Source: Craterostigma plantagineum
Lineage: Eukaryota > Streptophyta > Magnoliopsida > Lamiales > Linderniaceae
Direction: 5' to 3'
DNA length: 64,000 bases
NCBI GenBank assembly: GCA_027422505.1
Contig: JAPQWV010001582.1
Coordinates: forward strand, 17,253 to 81,252
The notes beneath the pieces were generated by a model. It saw only the letters and a program-made list of their open reading frames with translations, did no database searches and had not been told where the DNA came from. Positions 1-12,170 of the stretch are shown here, one piece after another. Made by a program: the position numbers and the translations under genes. Position 1 is the stretch's first letter, and the number at the start of each line of letters is the position of its first letter.

Positions 1-1421
1 ACACCGGACCATTCCAGCCTCTCCGACCAGTACGACCGCCAGTACAGACCGCGGAAGCACCACCATCCTCGACGACTGATCCCTCAGCAGCCAACCCCGA
101 GCAATCAGACCCAATTCCAGTGCACAATCTGGACAAAGGTGATGAAGATGTACCTCTGGGTGCCCGACTTCAATCTTTAAAGAATCGGCAAACGAACCGC
201 ACCGATGACGCGCCGACAACCTCTGGTACAAACCCAGAATCGGTGACCCCAATTTCAGCCGAGAATCCTGATGGGCCGACTCCAGTTGCGGAAGAAACCC
301 CGACGTCGACTGACCCACCTCCAATTCCGGCCGAAGAAACCCTCAGAATGCTGACAGAAACCAGCCGAAGTCCTCCAAGAAGCGTAAAAGCAAACCGTAT
401 ACTGAAGTTCAAGCCCCTGCACCAAAAAAAGGGAAGAAGTGGCCGAATCAGACGGGCACTGAACCCCACCTCCAACGCTGATGATCCCATAGCGCTGTCC
501 AGTGACTCCACGGACACCATCGTGGACTCCACCACCTATGACAGCATCGATTCTGAAAGCCAGGACGAAGATTTCCAAGGTTCAGGGGGGAGAAACTTCA
601 TCTTCAAAGTCATAGTCCTTAGTAGACTAGAATGCTCTCCTCTCTGACAGTGAAGACGATGCTGATATGGCGGAAACTTTGGAGTCCTTGAAAAATAAAA
701 CGAGCTGGGAAGAGGCCAATTGAAAGTGCTGACAGGCCATCTAAGCAGGCAAGGACTGAAGGATCACCCGGACACAAGCCACCGTGCCATTTCACCAGTC
801 CCAGTCACTGATAAAGATGTTGAGCCGGATGCCGACCCAACATTGGACGATTCTGACTAGGAAAGTCCACTGGGCAAAACCTACCGCTGAATTGGGGAGA
901 AATAGTCCTCAAGCACATGTAATCAAACGGAAAGGGTTAGCAAAGGAATCCTACTATATCCCTCGATCATCTACGGTGTTCTGGTCCTAGGAGGTTTTCA
1001 GCCCACTCGATGGGATAATGTGGTCTCACAGAGGATGCCATATGCCATCCAACCCAACCACCTGGCAGGACCAGATAAGATTGTGGATCTTCCTTGGCGT
1101 ACCCCAGAGCAGCTGACACAGAATGTTGAGCAGAATGTTGGCTCAACATCTGAGCTGCAATAAAAACTAGATCGTCAGATTCAGTGTCTCAACGAGACTA
1201 TTACTTTTTTGACGTCACAGCTCTTGACCCTCAAGGCTATCCATTCTTTCCAAAAAGGGGGAGAGGCAGAAGTTAATGTTAATGCAGCACAAGCTGAGGA
1301 GGCCGAGGATAGAGCTGGACCAAGCGGGCACGGCGGGATAGAAGATCTAGGGGCAGCTGAGCAAGGACAAAATAAAGATGAAGATGGGCGAGGAGCGAAG
1401 GAAGCTGGAGCTAGAGCTTAG
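1..1421 (+). pseudogene. 3' part of a Sirevirus-type extra (env-like) ORF, decayed
   Basis: Coding-like sequence runs in from before the window. An open stretch of 175 codons lies at 120-647, followed by sequence to about 1421 broken by stops and frame changes. The product would be hydrophilic and rich in Pro, Thr, Ser, Asp and Glu, with an acidic run near 540-590. A short heptad-like segment (LDRQIQCLNETITFL) lies near 1169-1213, and a purine run (AAAAAGGGGGAGA, 1252-1264) follows directly. Sirevirus-lineage copia elements carry an extra ORF after pol that ends in a disordered region and is followed by purine tracts, and this order matches. The likely N-terminal half of a related ORF is at 62384-64000. 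Function unknown. The assignment rests on organisation, not on a conserved domain. Confidence 0.45.
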
Positions 1422-2183
1422 GCTACCTATTGCTGATGTTCTTTACCAGGATTAGACTGGTACCGACTTACTATGCTCAAAGCATACGCAATGTCAGGCC
1501 GCGTACATAGCATCGCATACATTAGGCTACCTATTGCTGATGTATAAGGAATTTCAGTCATTTCCTTTCTTGCTTCCTCACTTTGAGGACACATGGATTT
1601 CGAGAGATGAATCCCATGTCGCATTGGCAAGAACCCTTTCTTAGATTCATCCATTCGAAACCGTTTCAGAATCTTTTCTAAATAAAGGGCCTGAGATAAA
1701 CCTATCATTTGATTCGCTCGATCTCTAAAAAGGCGAATTCCAAGAATATAGGTTGCTTCTCCCAGGTCTTTCATGGAGAATTCGGTTGAAAGCCAACCTT
1801 TCACCTCCGAGAGCATCCCGATATCGTTTCCCATCAAAAGGATGTCATCCACGTACAATACGAGGAACGATATCTTACTCCCACTGACCTTCTTGTAAAC
1901 GCAAGGCTCATCTTCATTCTTTAAGAATACGTAGTTTCTAACTACTTCATCAAATCGAAGACTCCAGCTTCTAGACGCTTGCTTAAGTCCATAAATGGAC
2001 CTATTAAGCTTGCACACTTTGTGAGCATCTGCTTGCGATGTAAAATCCTTGGGCTGCTCCATATAGATCTCCTCCTGGAGGAATCCATTTAGGAAAGCGG
2101 TTTTCACATCCATCTGCCAGATCTCATAGTCATAGTATGCTGCTATCGCAAGCAGAATGCGGATAGACTTAATCATTGAGTGT
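1422..2183 (-). pseudogene. Inverted copia reverse transcriptase fragment
   Basis: A 249-codon minus-strand reading frame (2176 down to 1427) encodes the middle of a Ty1/copia reverse transcriptase: MDVKTAFLNG, SIYGLKQASRSW, then the catalytic YVDD (codons at 1855-1844), then AIGSLMYAMLCTRPDIAYAL. It is a near-identical, inverted copy of about 5412-6124 in the plus-strand copia element beside it. This copy is still open, while the plus-strand copy is frameshifted. It has no start, protease, integrase or RNase H, so it is a rearranged piece and not a gene. At 1422-1443 the segment AGGCTACCTATTGCTGATG repeats a sequence found again about 100 bp inside the fragment (1523-1541), which marks the breakpoint. 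Confidence 0.85.
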
Positions 2184-2185
2184 CG

Positions 2186-2326
2186 TGTGCGGTTTGTTCC
2201 GAGTTATCGGCGCCAATCATCTTGCTCTTGTTGTAGTTGGTCCGGGTGCGTTAAGACAATATAGTCAAGCTCATTATTGAAACGACTTGGGTGTATGTGC
2301 GGTTTGTTCCGAGTTATCGGCGCCAA
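2186..2326. repeat. Pair of 31-bp direct repeats in copia leader
   Basis: A 31-bp sequence beginning TGTGCGGTTTGTTCCGAG and ending GGCGCCAA occurs at 2186-2216 and again at 2296-2326, a period of 110 bp. The first copy lies at the edge of the inverted reverse transcriptase fragment. No LTR or tRNA-like primer site can be recognised here, so the pair is probably leftover 5' leader shuffled by the rearrangement. Confidence 0.7.
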
Positions 2327-2840
2327 ACATTTCACTCTCGACGTGGATATTTCGGGTGACTGTCTAAACGCCGCTCTCCGAAACATTTTCACGCCTTACG
2401 AAGAGTTATTCCATGGGCGGGAATTTCTAAATGTTAGGATTGAGCCAGACGTTGATAGGTCACACTTAGACGGTTATTTTCCAATTATTCCTGTTAGGGT
2501 GAGGGTTCCTAACCGGAGACAAAGTTGTTGAAACACTCATGAGATGGACTCGTGTGGGACACGGGATTATCTATGGGTTCGTGTGGGACACGACACCGTC
2601 CGAGTAATGGGCCAACAAACTGTTAGGTTGAGGCTCATTTATGCAGAGCGGGGAAATCAACTCCACTATGAAACCATCAACGAGGTTTCCGAAATCTCTA
2701 TCGGGAGAATGGGATTTTGAGAAAAATAGTAGAAGCCAAGCCAAATCGTTAAAGTCCTTATTTGTGCTTGTAGAATAATGCGTTGACCCCTTCAATGCTT
2801 TATTTTCTGCAGATTGTTTTCTTTCTTGTTTGTATACAAA
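2327..2840. other. Non-coding leader before copia gag
   Basis: No convincing coding sequence. It should be the region between 5' LTR and gag, but no match to the 3' LTR (6714-8974) or to a TGGTATCAGAGC-type primer site is visible, so the 5' LTR seems lost. Two short repeats of the type TCGTGTGGGACACG occur near 2551-2595. Confidence 0.5.
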
Positions 2841-5800
2841 ATGACGTCACCATTCAATTTACTGATCACGCAAAATCGTTTGGAGGGTCCAAACCTTGTG
2901 GACTGGCTCCGTAACTTGAGGATAGTCCTCACTCTGGAACGCCTAGAGTATGTCCTTGAGGGACCCATACCACTCGAACCCCAAGAGGGTGCGAGTGATG
3001 CTGACAGGGAATATTATGCCAAATGGATGGCTGATAGTGCCCGAAGGCTTATATGTTAGCTGGGATGAATAATGATCTGCAGCGCCAGCATGAAGGTATG
3101 CAGATGCGCGAGATATTGATTCATCTGAAGGAGTTGTACGGCGAGCAGTCGAGATCGTCTCGATACCGCGCTGCCGACAATCTCTTTCATACCAAGATGC
3201 CTGAGGGTGCAGATGTTGCGGCACATGTGCGTAAGCTCATTGGGTACATCGAGGAACTAAGTTCTCTCGGTTCTCCCATTCATAATGAGCTTCAGATTGA
3301 CCTGATCCTTCAGTCACTCCCAGCTTCATTTGCTCAGTTTATTATAAACTATAATCTGAGCGATAGGCGACTTTCGCTTCCTGAACTCATGAACACGCTG
3401 GTTCAGACTCAGCATGAGCTAAAGAAAGGAAAGGGAAAAGAGGTTGCGCTTGTTGTGAGTACAAGGTCTAAGAGATCTAAGTCGAACAAGCCCAAGCCCA
3501 AGCCTAATAAGCCAAAAGGAGGGATTAAAAAAAAAGGCAAGGATAAAATAAACGTGCCTAAATGTCCGAAGGCCACTGATAGGTGCCTTCACTGCCAAGA
3601 GCTGGGTCATTGGAAAAGGGATTGCCCCAAGCTTCGAGCTTCTGGGGCTTCAGGTAAAGTTTTGGAAACTTATTGTTCTTTTACTGTATTTTCCACTTCG
3701 TGGATTCTTGACTCGGGAGCTAGTGCTCACATTTGTGTTTTGAACCAGGGTCTGGAACGAAGTAGGAAGCTGGTGGAACGAGAAGTCTTGATCAACGTTG
3801 GTAGCGGACATAGTGTACATGCTAGTCATGTTGGATCGAAGACTCTTCTATTGAGTTATGGACATGTATTATATTTATCCGATGTACTTGTATTGCCCAA
3901 GGGGCTGAAAAATATTATTTCTATTCCTGCTTTGAGTAAGAATGGTTATGAATTTCAATTCAATAATAATATTTGTGAGATTTATTTTGGAAATAAATGC
4001 GTCGGAAATGCAACGTTAATAAATGGTTTATATTACGTTAATGTCCAGGAACATGCGAATGTAGTTACCGACAAACGTAACTTAGAGTTAAATAAAAAGT
4101 ATTTGTGGCATCTTAGACTTGGTCATGCCGGAGTTCGAAAGATTCAAGAGTTGGAGAAACACGCATTATTAAGCCTACAGAATCAGATTCCTATCTAACG
4201 TGCGAATCTTGTATCCTCGGCAAAATGACTAAGTCTCCTTTTACAGGGACTTTTCAAAGAGCCACTAATCTTTTGGATTTGATCCATACAGACGTTTGTG
4301 GACCGTTTAGTGTAACGGCCCGAGGTAATTTCCATTATTTCGTGACTTTCACAGATGATCACTCTCGCTACGGCTTGGTGTATCTGCTGAAGCACACGTC
4401 TGAAACGCTTGAAAAGTTCAAGGAATTCAAGACTTTAGTGGAAAATTAAACTGGGAGACAAATTAAAGTCGTACGATCAGATCGAGGCGACGAGTATATG
4501 AGTCTCGAGTTCGATGATTTCTTGAAAGAAAATGGAATTATTTCGCAGTTTACACCGCCCGGGACACCACAACTGAATGGTGTTGCCGAACGTAGGAATC
4601 GAACATTGTTTTATAAAGTTCGATCTACGCTAAGCTATACAGATCTCCCCATATCGTTATGGGGATATGCTTTGCAAACTGCTGTTTATGTTTTGAACAG
4701 AACCCCTTCGAAGTCTGTAGATAGGGTACCTGACGAAATTTGGAATGGTAAGAAGCCCAACTTAAATCACTTAAGGGTTTGGGGATGCCCCGCGCAGACA
4801 AACTCGAATCTAGGTCCATGAAAGGACGTTTCGTTGGATATCCCAATGACAGCATGGGATATTATTTTTACTTCCATGATGATCAAAGGATCGTCGTAGC
4901 TATTCATGCTCACTTTCTTGAGGAACAGTTCGTTCGAGAAGGTGGAGCTGGCAGAGAAGTGACTCTTGGAGAGTTAGACGAAGCTCCTCCAGAGACATCA
5001 GTGCCTGAGGGCACAGATGAGCAGTCCGAGACGCGCCGAGAATTGCGCAGGTCAGGTAGAATGTCTCGCATGCCTGAGAGATATGGTATGATACATGTCG
5101 AGCACGGAGGTGCTGCGATTGAGGGGATCGTTGGTGACGACCCCGCTACCTATGATCAGGCAATGATGGATGTTGACTCTAAGAAATGGGTCGAACATAT
5201 GAAAGCAGAGATGGACTCGATGTACACCAACCAAGTCTGGACTCTAGTAGATTTGCCTGAAGGTTTTAGACCTATAGGGTGCAAATGGATCTATAAGAGA
5301 AAAATTGGATCTGACGGACAGGTTGATACCTACAAAGCTAGGCTAGTAGCGCAAGGGTATAATCAAAAGGAGGGCATAGATTATGAGGAAACCTTTTCAC
5401 CTGTTGCAATGATCGCATTCTGCTTACCATAGCAGCATACTATGATTACGAGATCTGGCAGATGGATGTGAAAACCGCTTTCCTAAATGGATTCCTCCAG
5501 GAGGAGATCTATATGGAGCAGCCCAAGGTTTACATCGCAAGCAGATGCTCACAAAGTGTGCAAGCTTAATAGGTCCATTTATGGACTTAAGCAAGCGTCT
5601 AGAAGTTGAAATCTTCGATTTGATGAAGTAGTTAGAAACTACGGATTCATAAAGAATGAAGATGAGCCTTGTGTTTACAAGAAGGTCAGTGGGAGTAAGA
5701 TATCGTTCCTCGTATTGTACGTGGATGACATCCTTTTGATGGGAAACGATATCGGGATGCTCTCAGAGGTGAAAGCTTGGCTTTCAACCGCATTCTCTAT

Positions 5801-6648
5801 GAAAGACTGGGAGAAGCAACCTATATTCTTGGAATTCACCTTTTTAGAGATCGAGCGAATCGAATGATAGGTTTATCTCAGGCCCTTTACTTAGAAAAGA
5901 TTCTTCGAATGGATGAATCTAAGAAAGGGTTCTTGCCAATGCGACATGGGATTCATCTCTCGAATCCATGTGTCCTCAAAGTGAGGAAGCAAGAAAGGAA
6001 ATGACTGAAATTCCTTATGCATCAGCAATAGGTAGCCTAATGTATGCGATGCTATGTACGTGGCCTGACATTGCGTATGCTTTAAGCATAGTAAGTCGGT
6101 ACCAGTCTAATCCTGGTAAAGAACATTGTAATGCAGTAAAGAATATCTTTAAGTACCTTAGAAGGACTAAAGATATGATACTGATTTATGGAAATGGAGA
6201 ATTAGAGGTGGATGAATGGTTATACCGATTCGGATTTCCAGTCAGACGTGGATGACCGAAAATCTACTTCTGGTTTCGTCTATACGCTCAATGGTGGAGC
6301 AGTGTCTTGGAAAAGTTGTAAGCAAAGCACTACTGCTGATTCCACCACTGAGGCGGAGTATATTGCAGCCTCTGAGGTAGCAAAGGAAGGTGTTTGGATG
6401 AGGAAGTTCTTAGAAGAACTCCAAGTTGTTCCAGGCATAGTGGACCACACGCTACCATTGTGGTGCGACAATAGTGGGGCAGTAGCACAAGCCAAGGAAC
6501 CTAGGTCTCACTCAAAGTCCAAACACATAAAAAGAAAATACCACGTGCTGCGTGGGTTCGTTGAGAATGGCTACATAGCTGTGCAGAAAATAGCCACCGC
6601 GGATAACGTGGCGCCCGTTCACCAAGCCTCTCTCACAGGCAGTGCTTG
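2841..6648 (+). pseudogene. Ty1/copia gag-pol polyprotein, decayed
   Basis: Domains appear in copia order. Gag starts with MTSPFNLLITQNRLEGPN at 2841 and changes frame near 3050. A zinc knuckle CLHCQELGHWKRDC lies at about 3584-3625 and the protease motif WILDSGASAHIC near 3700. Integrase covers about 4080-4821 (HLRLGH, HTDVCGPF, SDRGDEY, NGVAERRNRT), with stops at 4196 and 4447 and a frame change near 4800. Reverse transcriptase begins in 4779-5432 (ARLVAQGYNQKEGIDYEETF), shifts frame near 5412, keeps YVDD at 5718-5729 but is broken again near 5540, 5800 and 5950. RNase H (6212-6649) carries DRKSTSGF and TTEAEYIAASE. In an intact element this polyprotein would package, reverse transcribe and insert the RNA. 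At least five breaks make it non-functional. Gag style and the long LTR suggest a TNT1/Angela-like lineage, uncertain. Confidence 0.92.
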
Positions 6649-6702
6649 ATCGACACCTCTATAAAATGGGGTTACGATATCATAGCGCATGGCATTGAGT
6701 GC

Positions 6703-6713
6703 AAGTGGGAGAT
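6703..6713 (+). promoter_or_regulatory. Polypurine tract of copia element
   Basis: AAGTGGGAGAT lies directly before the TGTTGGGG start of the 3' LTR and 55 bp after the end of the RNase H frame. This is the usual place for the plus-strand primer of a copia element. Confidence 0.7.
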
Positions 6714-8974
6714 TGTTGGGGATGTGCTCTCGGAATGCCATTCGAGGATGTAATGAATAGGGCATGTATTTAATAATCGATGAATTATTCTCTATGCATT
6801 TGAATAATGTATTGTTATACGTATTAATGGAATTTATATTCTATTATTTATTCTTTTAAAGGCATATTATTTATTTACCTATCAAGTCTTACTAGGCATC
6901 CGGTGAGACGGTAAATAAATAAATCCAATATATCGTGAATTTAGTCACCGGTTCTCATGGGATGAGAGAGGGGCACCGGTGAGCTATTATTTTCCGATAT
7001 TAAATTAGTCCATAAGTCTTAGACCTCAGTAGGGTGACTGAGCGTCAATTACGACTTATTTGTTGACGACTCGTATATGGTTGTGCCAACCATTCGCTTG
7101 GGAAGCGGGAGGTCGTAACGTTGGTATAAGTTGAATTAGGGAATTAACTTGTACTTGGACGACTCGCAATCGACGATCACATGGGCCTTATTGTTACTCT
7201 GGGTAGCGTCAATGATCGATCGATTGACTATAGTAGTGTGCGTGGACCTTAGACCAAAGGGTTTTTGACGGAGTTGACTTTGGGGTCTTGACTTGTCACT
7301 AGTTTGCTAGGTCCACCTTGTTCGGGAACGAATATGGGTCTGCGGCGACATGCAGTCTTGACAACGAAGGATAACTGTCGTGCTTAAACTATCGTGAGGG
7401 ATTCACTGTCTCGTTAGTAACCGAGATATATGTCTTATGCATATTCGGGGACGGGAAATTAGAAAGTAATCGGCCGAAGCAATAAACTGACTCACGTGGG
7501 ACGTGGAGAGCAGTTTAGTAATTTCGCCAGTCACGAATACGTCATAGAGTCGAGTCTAGTGAGTTTGACGTAACCATGACTCTCACTCGACCGGGACACA
7601 TGTGAATGGTCTATACGTACGACGATAATCTACAGTCGGTTCGTAGATCGAAGATCGTACTCAACACGGGATCTATTCGGTACCGCGGGATTGGCTAGGC
7701 GCTTACCGAATTCTTGGATTCCTCCCTGCCGGGTTGAGACGAATCAAGAGAGTCGGGCTTAAAAATGATCACTATGATAGTGCCTAACTAATATAAGATG
7801 TAAATTAATTTAACGGTCTTAGAGACGTTAATAAAATATTAAATATATGTTTTAGAAACTATATTTACATGGACGGAAATATACGGAACGAAAATGGTAA
7901 TAGTTGAAGCGTAAATAGGGTTCACAATGACAAGCAAGGCTTGTCACGGTCGTGAAGCCCATCTGCAAAGTAGCAGTAGCTTCAAAAATTCGTATCTCAC
8001 AATATAGACGTCAGATCGAGAACCCCTTCGGTCAGAGTCAAGACTGATGAGTCTTTTAACTATGGTTAAAATTTCAGGTCAATCGGACATTGTTTACCCC
8101 TCGATCGGATCGAAATACAAAACTGCCGCAAAGCTGTCAAAGTGTCACGGCCGTGAACACCTTGCAGGTGGCCGTGACGACCGGCAGTGGCGACCAAAAT
8201 TGGTGCCCGACTGTGTCACGGCCGTGACACTCATTGTCAAGGCCGTGAAGGCCTCAAAGCAATGGTCATGGCCGTGACAATGGCCGTGACGAGTGGCAGA
8301 ACCATGTCCAATGATGAGTCACGGCCGTGACAAGCTTGTTTGAGGCCGTGAACGCGCATCAAAACATCATTTTCTTGGCCTAACCTAATCCAATTTCGTT
8401 GCTTGTTCTTTTGTTATGATTTGTGGGACAATATCTAGTCATTAGATGATAAAATAACAAGAGAATCAAACTAAAATGAGTCATGTAGGACATGATCTCA
8501 TTTAAACAAATCTAAAGTATATTTCATGATTTAAAACTTGGTTTTACAGTATGAGACTTGTGATTTTCGTCCATAATAAGTTCATAAGCTTTCTCACACA
8601 AAACTTAGAGTTTTAGAGAGTGGTGAGAGCATTTGGGTTTGATCTTTGAGAAAAACCCAAGTGTAAGTGAGTTTGTAGTAAATCACATACACATACACAT
8701 TGCTTAAAACATTCCACACTTCATCTAGCCATCCTTGGGGAAGTGTTGGTCTGTGGCACGTCACGGGGTCGGCGTGACTCTCTTCGGCACAGTTCGTGAG
8801 CTACCGGAGCTAAGGATCTTCGCTACGAGGGTAAGATCCTTATACTATACGTGTCATACGTGCAGTTTTTCTTTATTTAATCGAGTATCCTGGGGAAACC
8901 GTATGGAACCCGGGAAAATTTTAAATTCCGCTGCGTCCGGGGAGAGGCCTCGGGTCACCTGGGGTTTCCCAACA
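6714..8974 (+). repeat. 3' LTR of copia element, 2.26 kb
   Basis: The LTR begins TGTTGGGG right after the polypurine tract and ends TTTCCCAACA, so it has the TG...CA termini and a 7-bp terminal inverted repeat (TGTTGGG/CCCAACA). It holds no credible gene; the open frames at 8047-8277 and 8735-9046 are chance. A cluster of CACGGCCGTG dyads lies at 7943-8352. The matching 5' LTR is not in the window, so the element is truncated at its 5' side and a target-site duplication cannot be tested. Confidence 0.8.
7943..8352. repeat. CACGGCCGTG dyad cluster in copia LTR
   Basis: Perfect 10-bp palindromes CACGGCCGTG occur at 8146-8155, 8217-8226 and 8320-8329. Half or variant sites (GGCCGTGA) occur near 7946, 8170, 8241, 8269, 8282 and 8344. 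Most pair as TCACGGCC, then 17 nt, then GGCCGTGA (for example 8145-8178). The same arrangement is found in gypsy LTRs at 16546, 28090 and 36369. Confidence 0.85.
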
Positions 8975-10239
8975 GTTGAACCTGAACCTACTAACCCTGT
9001 TAATAGACCCGCTATTTCGTTTGTCAAATTTTTTGAATCAATTTAGTCCGTCGCTAGTATAATTGTTAATTTGGATGGAAAATGATACGTCGACATGTGA
9101 TTGACGAGAGTTAAAAAACCATAAAATACATTAAAAAAATAAAAATAAAGAGCGAATCCACCATGAGTAGGAGGCAGACATCACTCAAAATTCACCACTC
9201 TAAGAATCGACCACGAGTACATGTAGAAGATACTAAGTTCTAAATTAAGCTTAACAATAAAGACGATAATAATAATTAATCTATTTCACCGACATTACTT
9301 ATTGGTCAATACTAAACCACGAAAAAAAAAGTGAAATTAAATGAAGACCATTGAACTACTGAGTCTGACTAGTAATAAAATTTGACGCAAAAGGACCCCA
9401 AAACTTAGTGATCTTTCCAAATTCTTGGTTTTGACTATATTCTAGCAGTTTGCAGTCAAAGGGTCATATATTTCCTCATTTGATATTCTTTTGTGTCGTT
9501 GAATTGGAACCTAGACTCGTATGGCTTTCCAAAGTATCAAATCCGCCCCCCGATACAACGCCAATGAAAGCAATTTATTCCGTGAAGTTGACATATCAGG
9601 ATTTTTCAATATGAATTTCTCGTAAATTTCCATTTGTGTTTTTTATCCTTATTTTTTTTACTTATTTAATTTTTAATAAATAAATATATTTTATATTTCT
9701 ATTTTTACATTTTTCTTATTTTTTATTTTTAACCCTTCTCTTTTTTTTAATTATTTTTATTTTTCATTTTATTTGTAATGTATTTTTATTTGCTCATTAA
9801 CGTTTTAATTTTAATCTCATTTTCTTTTTAATTTTTATTTCCTTTTTCTTTATTTGATTTTAAGTAATTATTTTTTAATATAATTTTATTTTCTTTCTGT
9901 TTTCATTTAATAGTATTTTTTTTTACATTTTTACCTTTTATTAATGTTAATTTATGATTTTTTGTGGACTAATCACATGCTGGCACGTGTCATATTTCGT
10001 CAAAATTAACGGTCACACTAAGAGGACAAAACTGGTTTTAACAACATCGTATAGTGGTGTGCAACGATTAGCCAGACTTAAAATAACAAAATTAATATAA
10101 AGAAGGAAAGAAAATTCTCGAAGGAAAAATAAAACGAAAATAAATAAAACTGAAATAAAATAAAAATAGCAAAACAGTACATTAAAATTAAAAATGAATA
10201 ATAAAAATACTGAGAGAATATATCATTTAAATCCCTAGT
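8975..10239. other. AT-rich non-coding DNA
   Basis: No gene seen. 9610-9960 is low-complexity AT-rich sequence (runs of TTTTTATTT type). Flanking stretches such as 'gacgtcgacatgtg' near 9090 and 'ggcacgtgtcat' near 9980 look like worn transposon edges but cannot be assigned. Confidence 0.6.
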
Positions 10240-10242
10240 AGT

Positions 10243-10588
10243 CACTACAAGAAAACATAGTATCAGACACGGAAAGTAGATACGGAATTAGTTTCGTGTC
10301 AAAATTATGAGTATTAGAAACGGACTCTGACACAGTTTTCTATTTTTATTTTTAAACAAATTAATGTTTTTATATAGACACGGATTAGATACGGAAATAA
10401 AAACAGAAATGTGACAAAATTCATTTTAGAAACGGTATATATCCGTATCCAAATTTGCCACGAGAACAGCACCTATGGAATTTGGGTTTTATACGCCGAA
10501 TTTTCCGTGTCTAATAACTCACTAGATACGGAATTTTGGTTTTAGACACCGAATTTTCCATGTCTAATATGCGTACTTTCTAGTAATG
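10243..10588. mobile_element. Non-autonomous CACTA (En/Spm-type) element, 346 bp
   Basis: The left end is CACTACAAGAAAA, the classic plant CACTA terminus. The right end read on the other strand is CATTACTAGAAAG, a diverged match. The element is flanked by the 3-bp target duplication AGT (10240-10242 and 10589-10591), as expected for the superfamily. Inside, short units of the type GACACGGAA and GATACGGAAT recur in both orientations near each end, like the subterminal transposase-binding repeats of En/Spm. No coding sequence, so it would need a transposase supplied in trans. Confidence 0.88.
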
Positions 10589-10591
10589 AGT

Positions 10592-12170
10592 ATAACATTC
10601 TATCAACCAACTCCCCATATCAGAAAATCTTTCATTTAAGGACCAAATCGGCTGAAAAGAAGATTTAACCCTTGCTTATGATTTTTATCTGTTTTTTTCT
10701 ATCTTTAATTAAATTAACATTAGAAAAGAAGAAAAAATCAAGAGCATAGAACGTAGAACTAAAATTAAGACATTATATCCGAATCAATTAATTAATCGAA
10801 AGTTAATACAAAAAAAACGACTTTAGATAATGATTTGAATTTGAGGATTTGAAACGAAAATGGCACATACCGGGATCGAAGGAGAATGGAGATCGTAAAT
10901 CTTTCTTGGAGGTGGAAATTTTTTGTGGGTGTTCAATTTAGGTGTTCAATTTAGAAGAATTGTCATTGAGTTGTTGTTGTATTATGTAATGAATGTTTGT
11001 TGTTGAGTTGGAAGTGATTGGCCTTTTAATTTCAAATTTTTTTATTTAATTCTATTGATCTTTAAATAATATAAAAATCTGACAAGGGAGTTAAGTGATA
11101 GATTTTTCTAGGGTGAAATTCTCCCATAAAAATTTGTTAAAAAATTAAAATTTTTATTCAAAATTAAGAAAACTCAGAAAATAAATAGAGAGAGAGAGGA
11201 ATCAAAGTATATAAAAATAAAAATAATATAAAAAAAAGATAAAATGTAAACATAAAAATAAATAATATTTCTATTTATTAAAAAACTAAAAAATTAAATA
11301 ATGACAATAATAAAGTAAAAAGCCAATGGAAGTTAATGGACATCCCCTCCCCGTCCACGGCGATCCAGCCACCTGAGTCATTCTCCAACTCAGGGATAAC
11401 ACGACCGAGCCTGTAACCCGTGTTATGATATGAGCCACCGTTAAAACTCGGGTTTGGAGAATGGCTCAGCTGGGCTGAATTGCCTGCAGTTTTCCATGAT
11501 GGTTTTCGGTTTCGAGGGAAATCTTTTGAAATTATCTAATGTATATTATAAGATAAAAGTAGCTTATTAGAACTTTGGGATTAGGACGATTTCGTCCTGT
11601 TCATTTGCCAGGGAGGGGGGCTCCCGTAAGCTGACATTATTTATTTGTTGTAACTCTTTAAAACTGACCTATCGGATGTCGACACGTCGCTTTTACCATC
11701 GAAATTAATGACAACGCTAACGGAAGGACATTGATTCAAAATCAACGACATCGGGGACTAAATTGGTTCACAGAAAACATCATGAACTAACCTAGTTCAT
11801 GGGGTAAATATCGAATTGAGTTTTCTTCCGAAGAGCGTATCACGAAAATGGATCAAGAAGCTGCTGATTAGTAATGATATACACCTAACAAAGGTGATTA
11901 TTTACAACAGGCATTTGAGTTTCGCATATCACTAGTTATCAGTAGTAGTAGTTTCTTGGAAATCCTTTATCTTACATTTTTCACTAAAACAACACAAATA
12001 ATCGCAATTTTTAATTGTTTATTTCAAAAGTACAGTCTTTCACAACTCACACCAAAGAAGTTAAAATTTCCACAGAATAAAATGACGAACGCCAAGGAAG
12101 AGGCATATTTATGTTCCGTAATATGATTAAACTGCTAAGATCATAATAAGCAGATGAAGAATGAAGATTC
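10592..12170. other. AT-rich non-coding DNA
   Basis: No gene seen. It contains one imperfect hairpin (11367-11476, separate entry) and worn repeat-like segments near 11640-11830. The rest is AT-rich intergenic sequence. Confidence 0.55.
11367..11476. repeat. Imperfect inverted repeat (hairpin)
   Basis: The arm at 11367-11400 (core TGAGTCATTCTCCAAC) is mirrored by 11440-11476 (core read on the other strand TGAGCCATTCTCCAAAC), with a loop of about 40 bp. This could be a fold-back element or a small MITE remnant. No target duplication could be assigned. Confidence 0.55.

Noticed and set aside
1427..2176. 249-codon minus-strand open frame as a functional gene
   Set aside because: It is only the middle of a reverse transcriptase, copied from the neighbouring element, with no start or partner domains.
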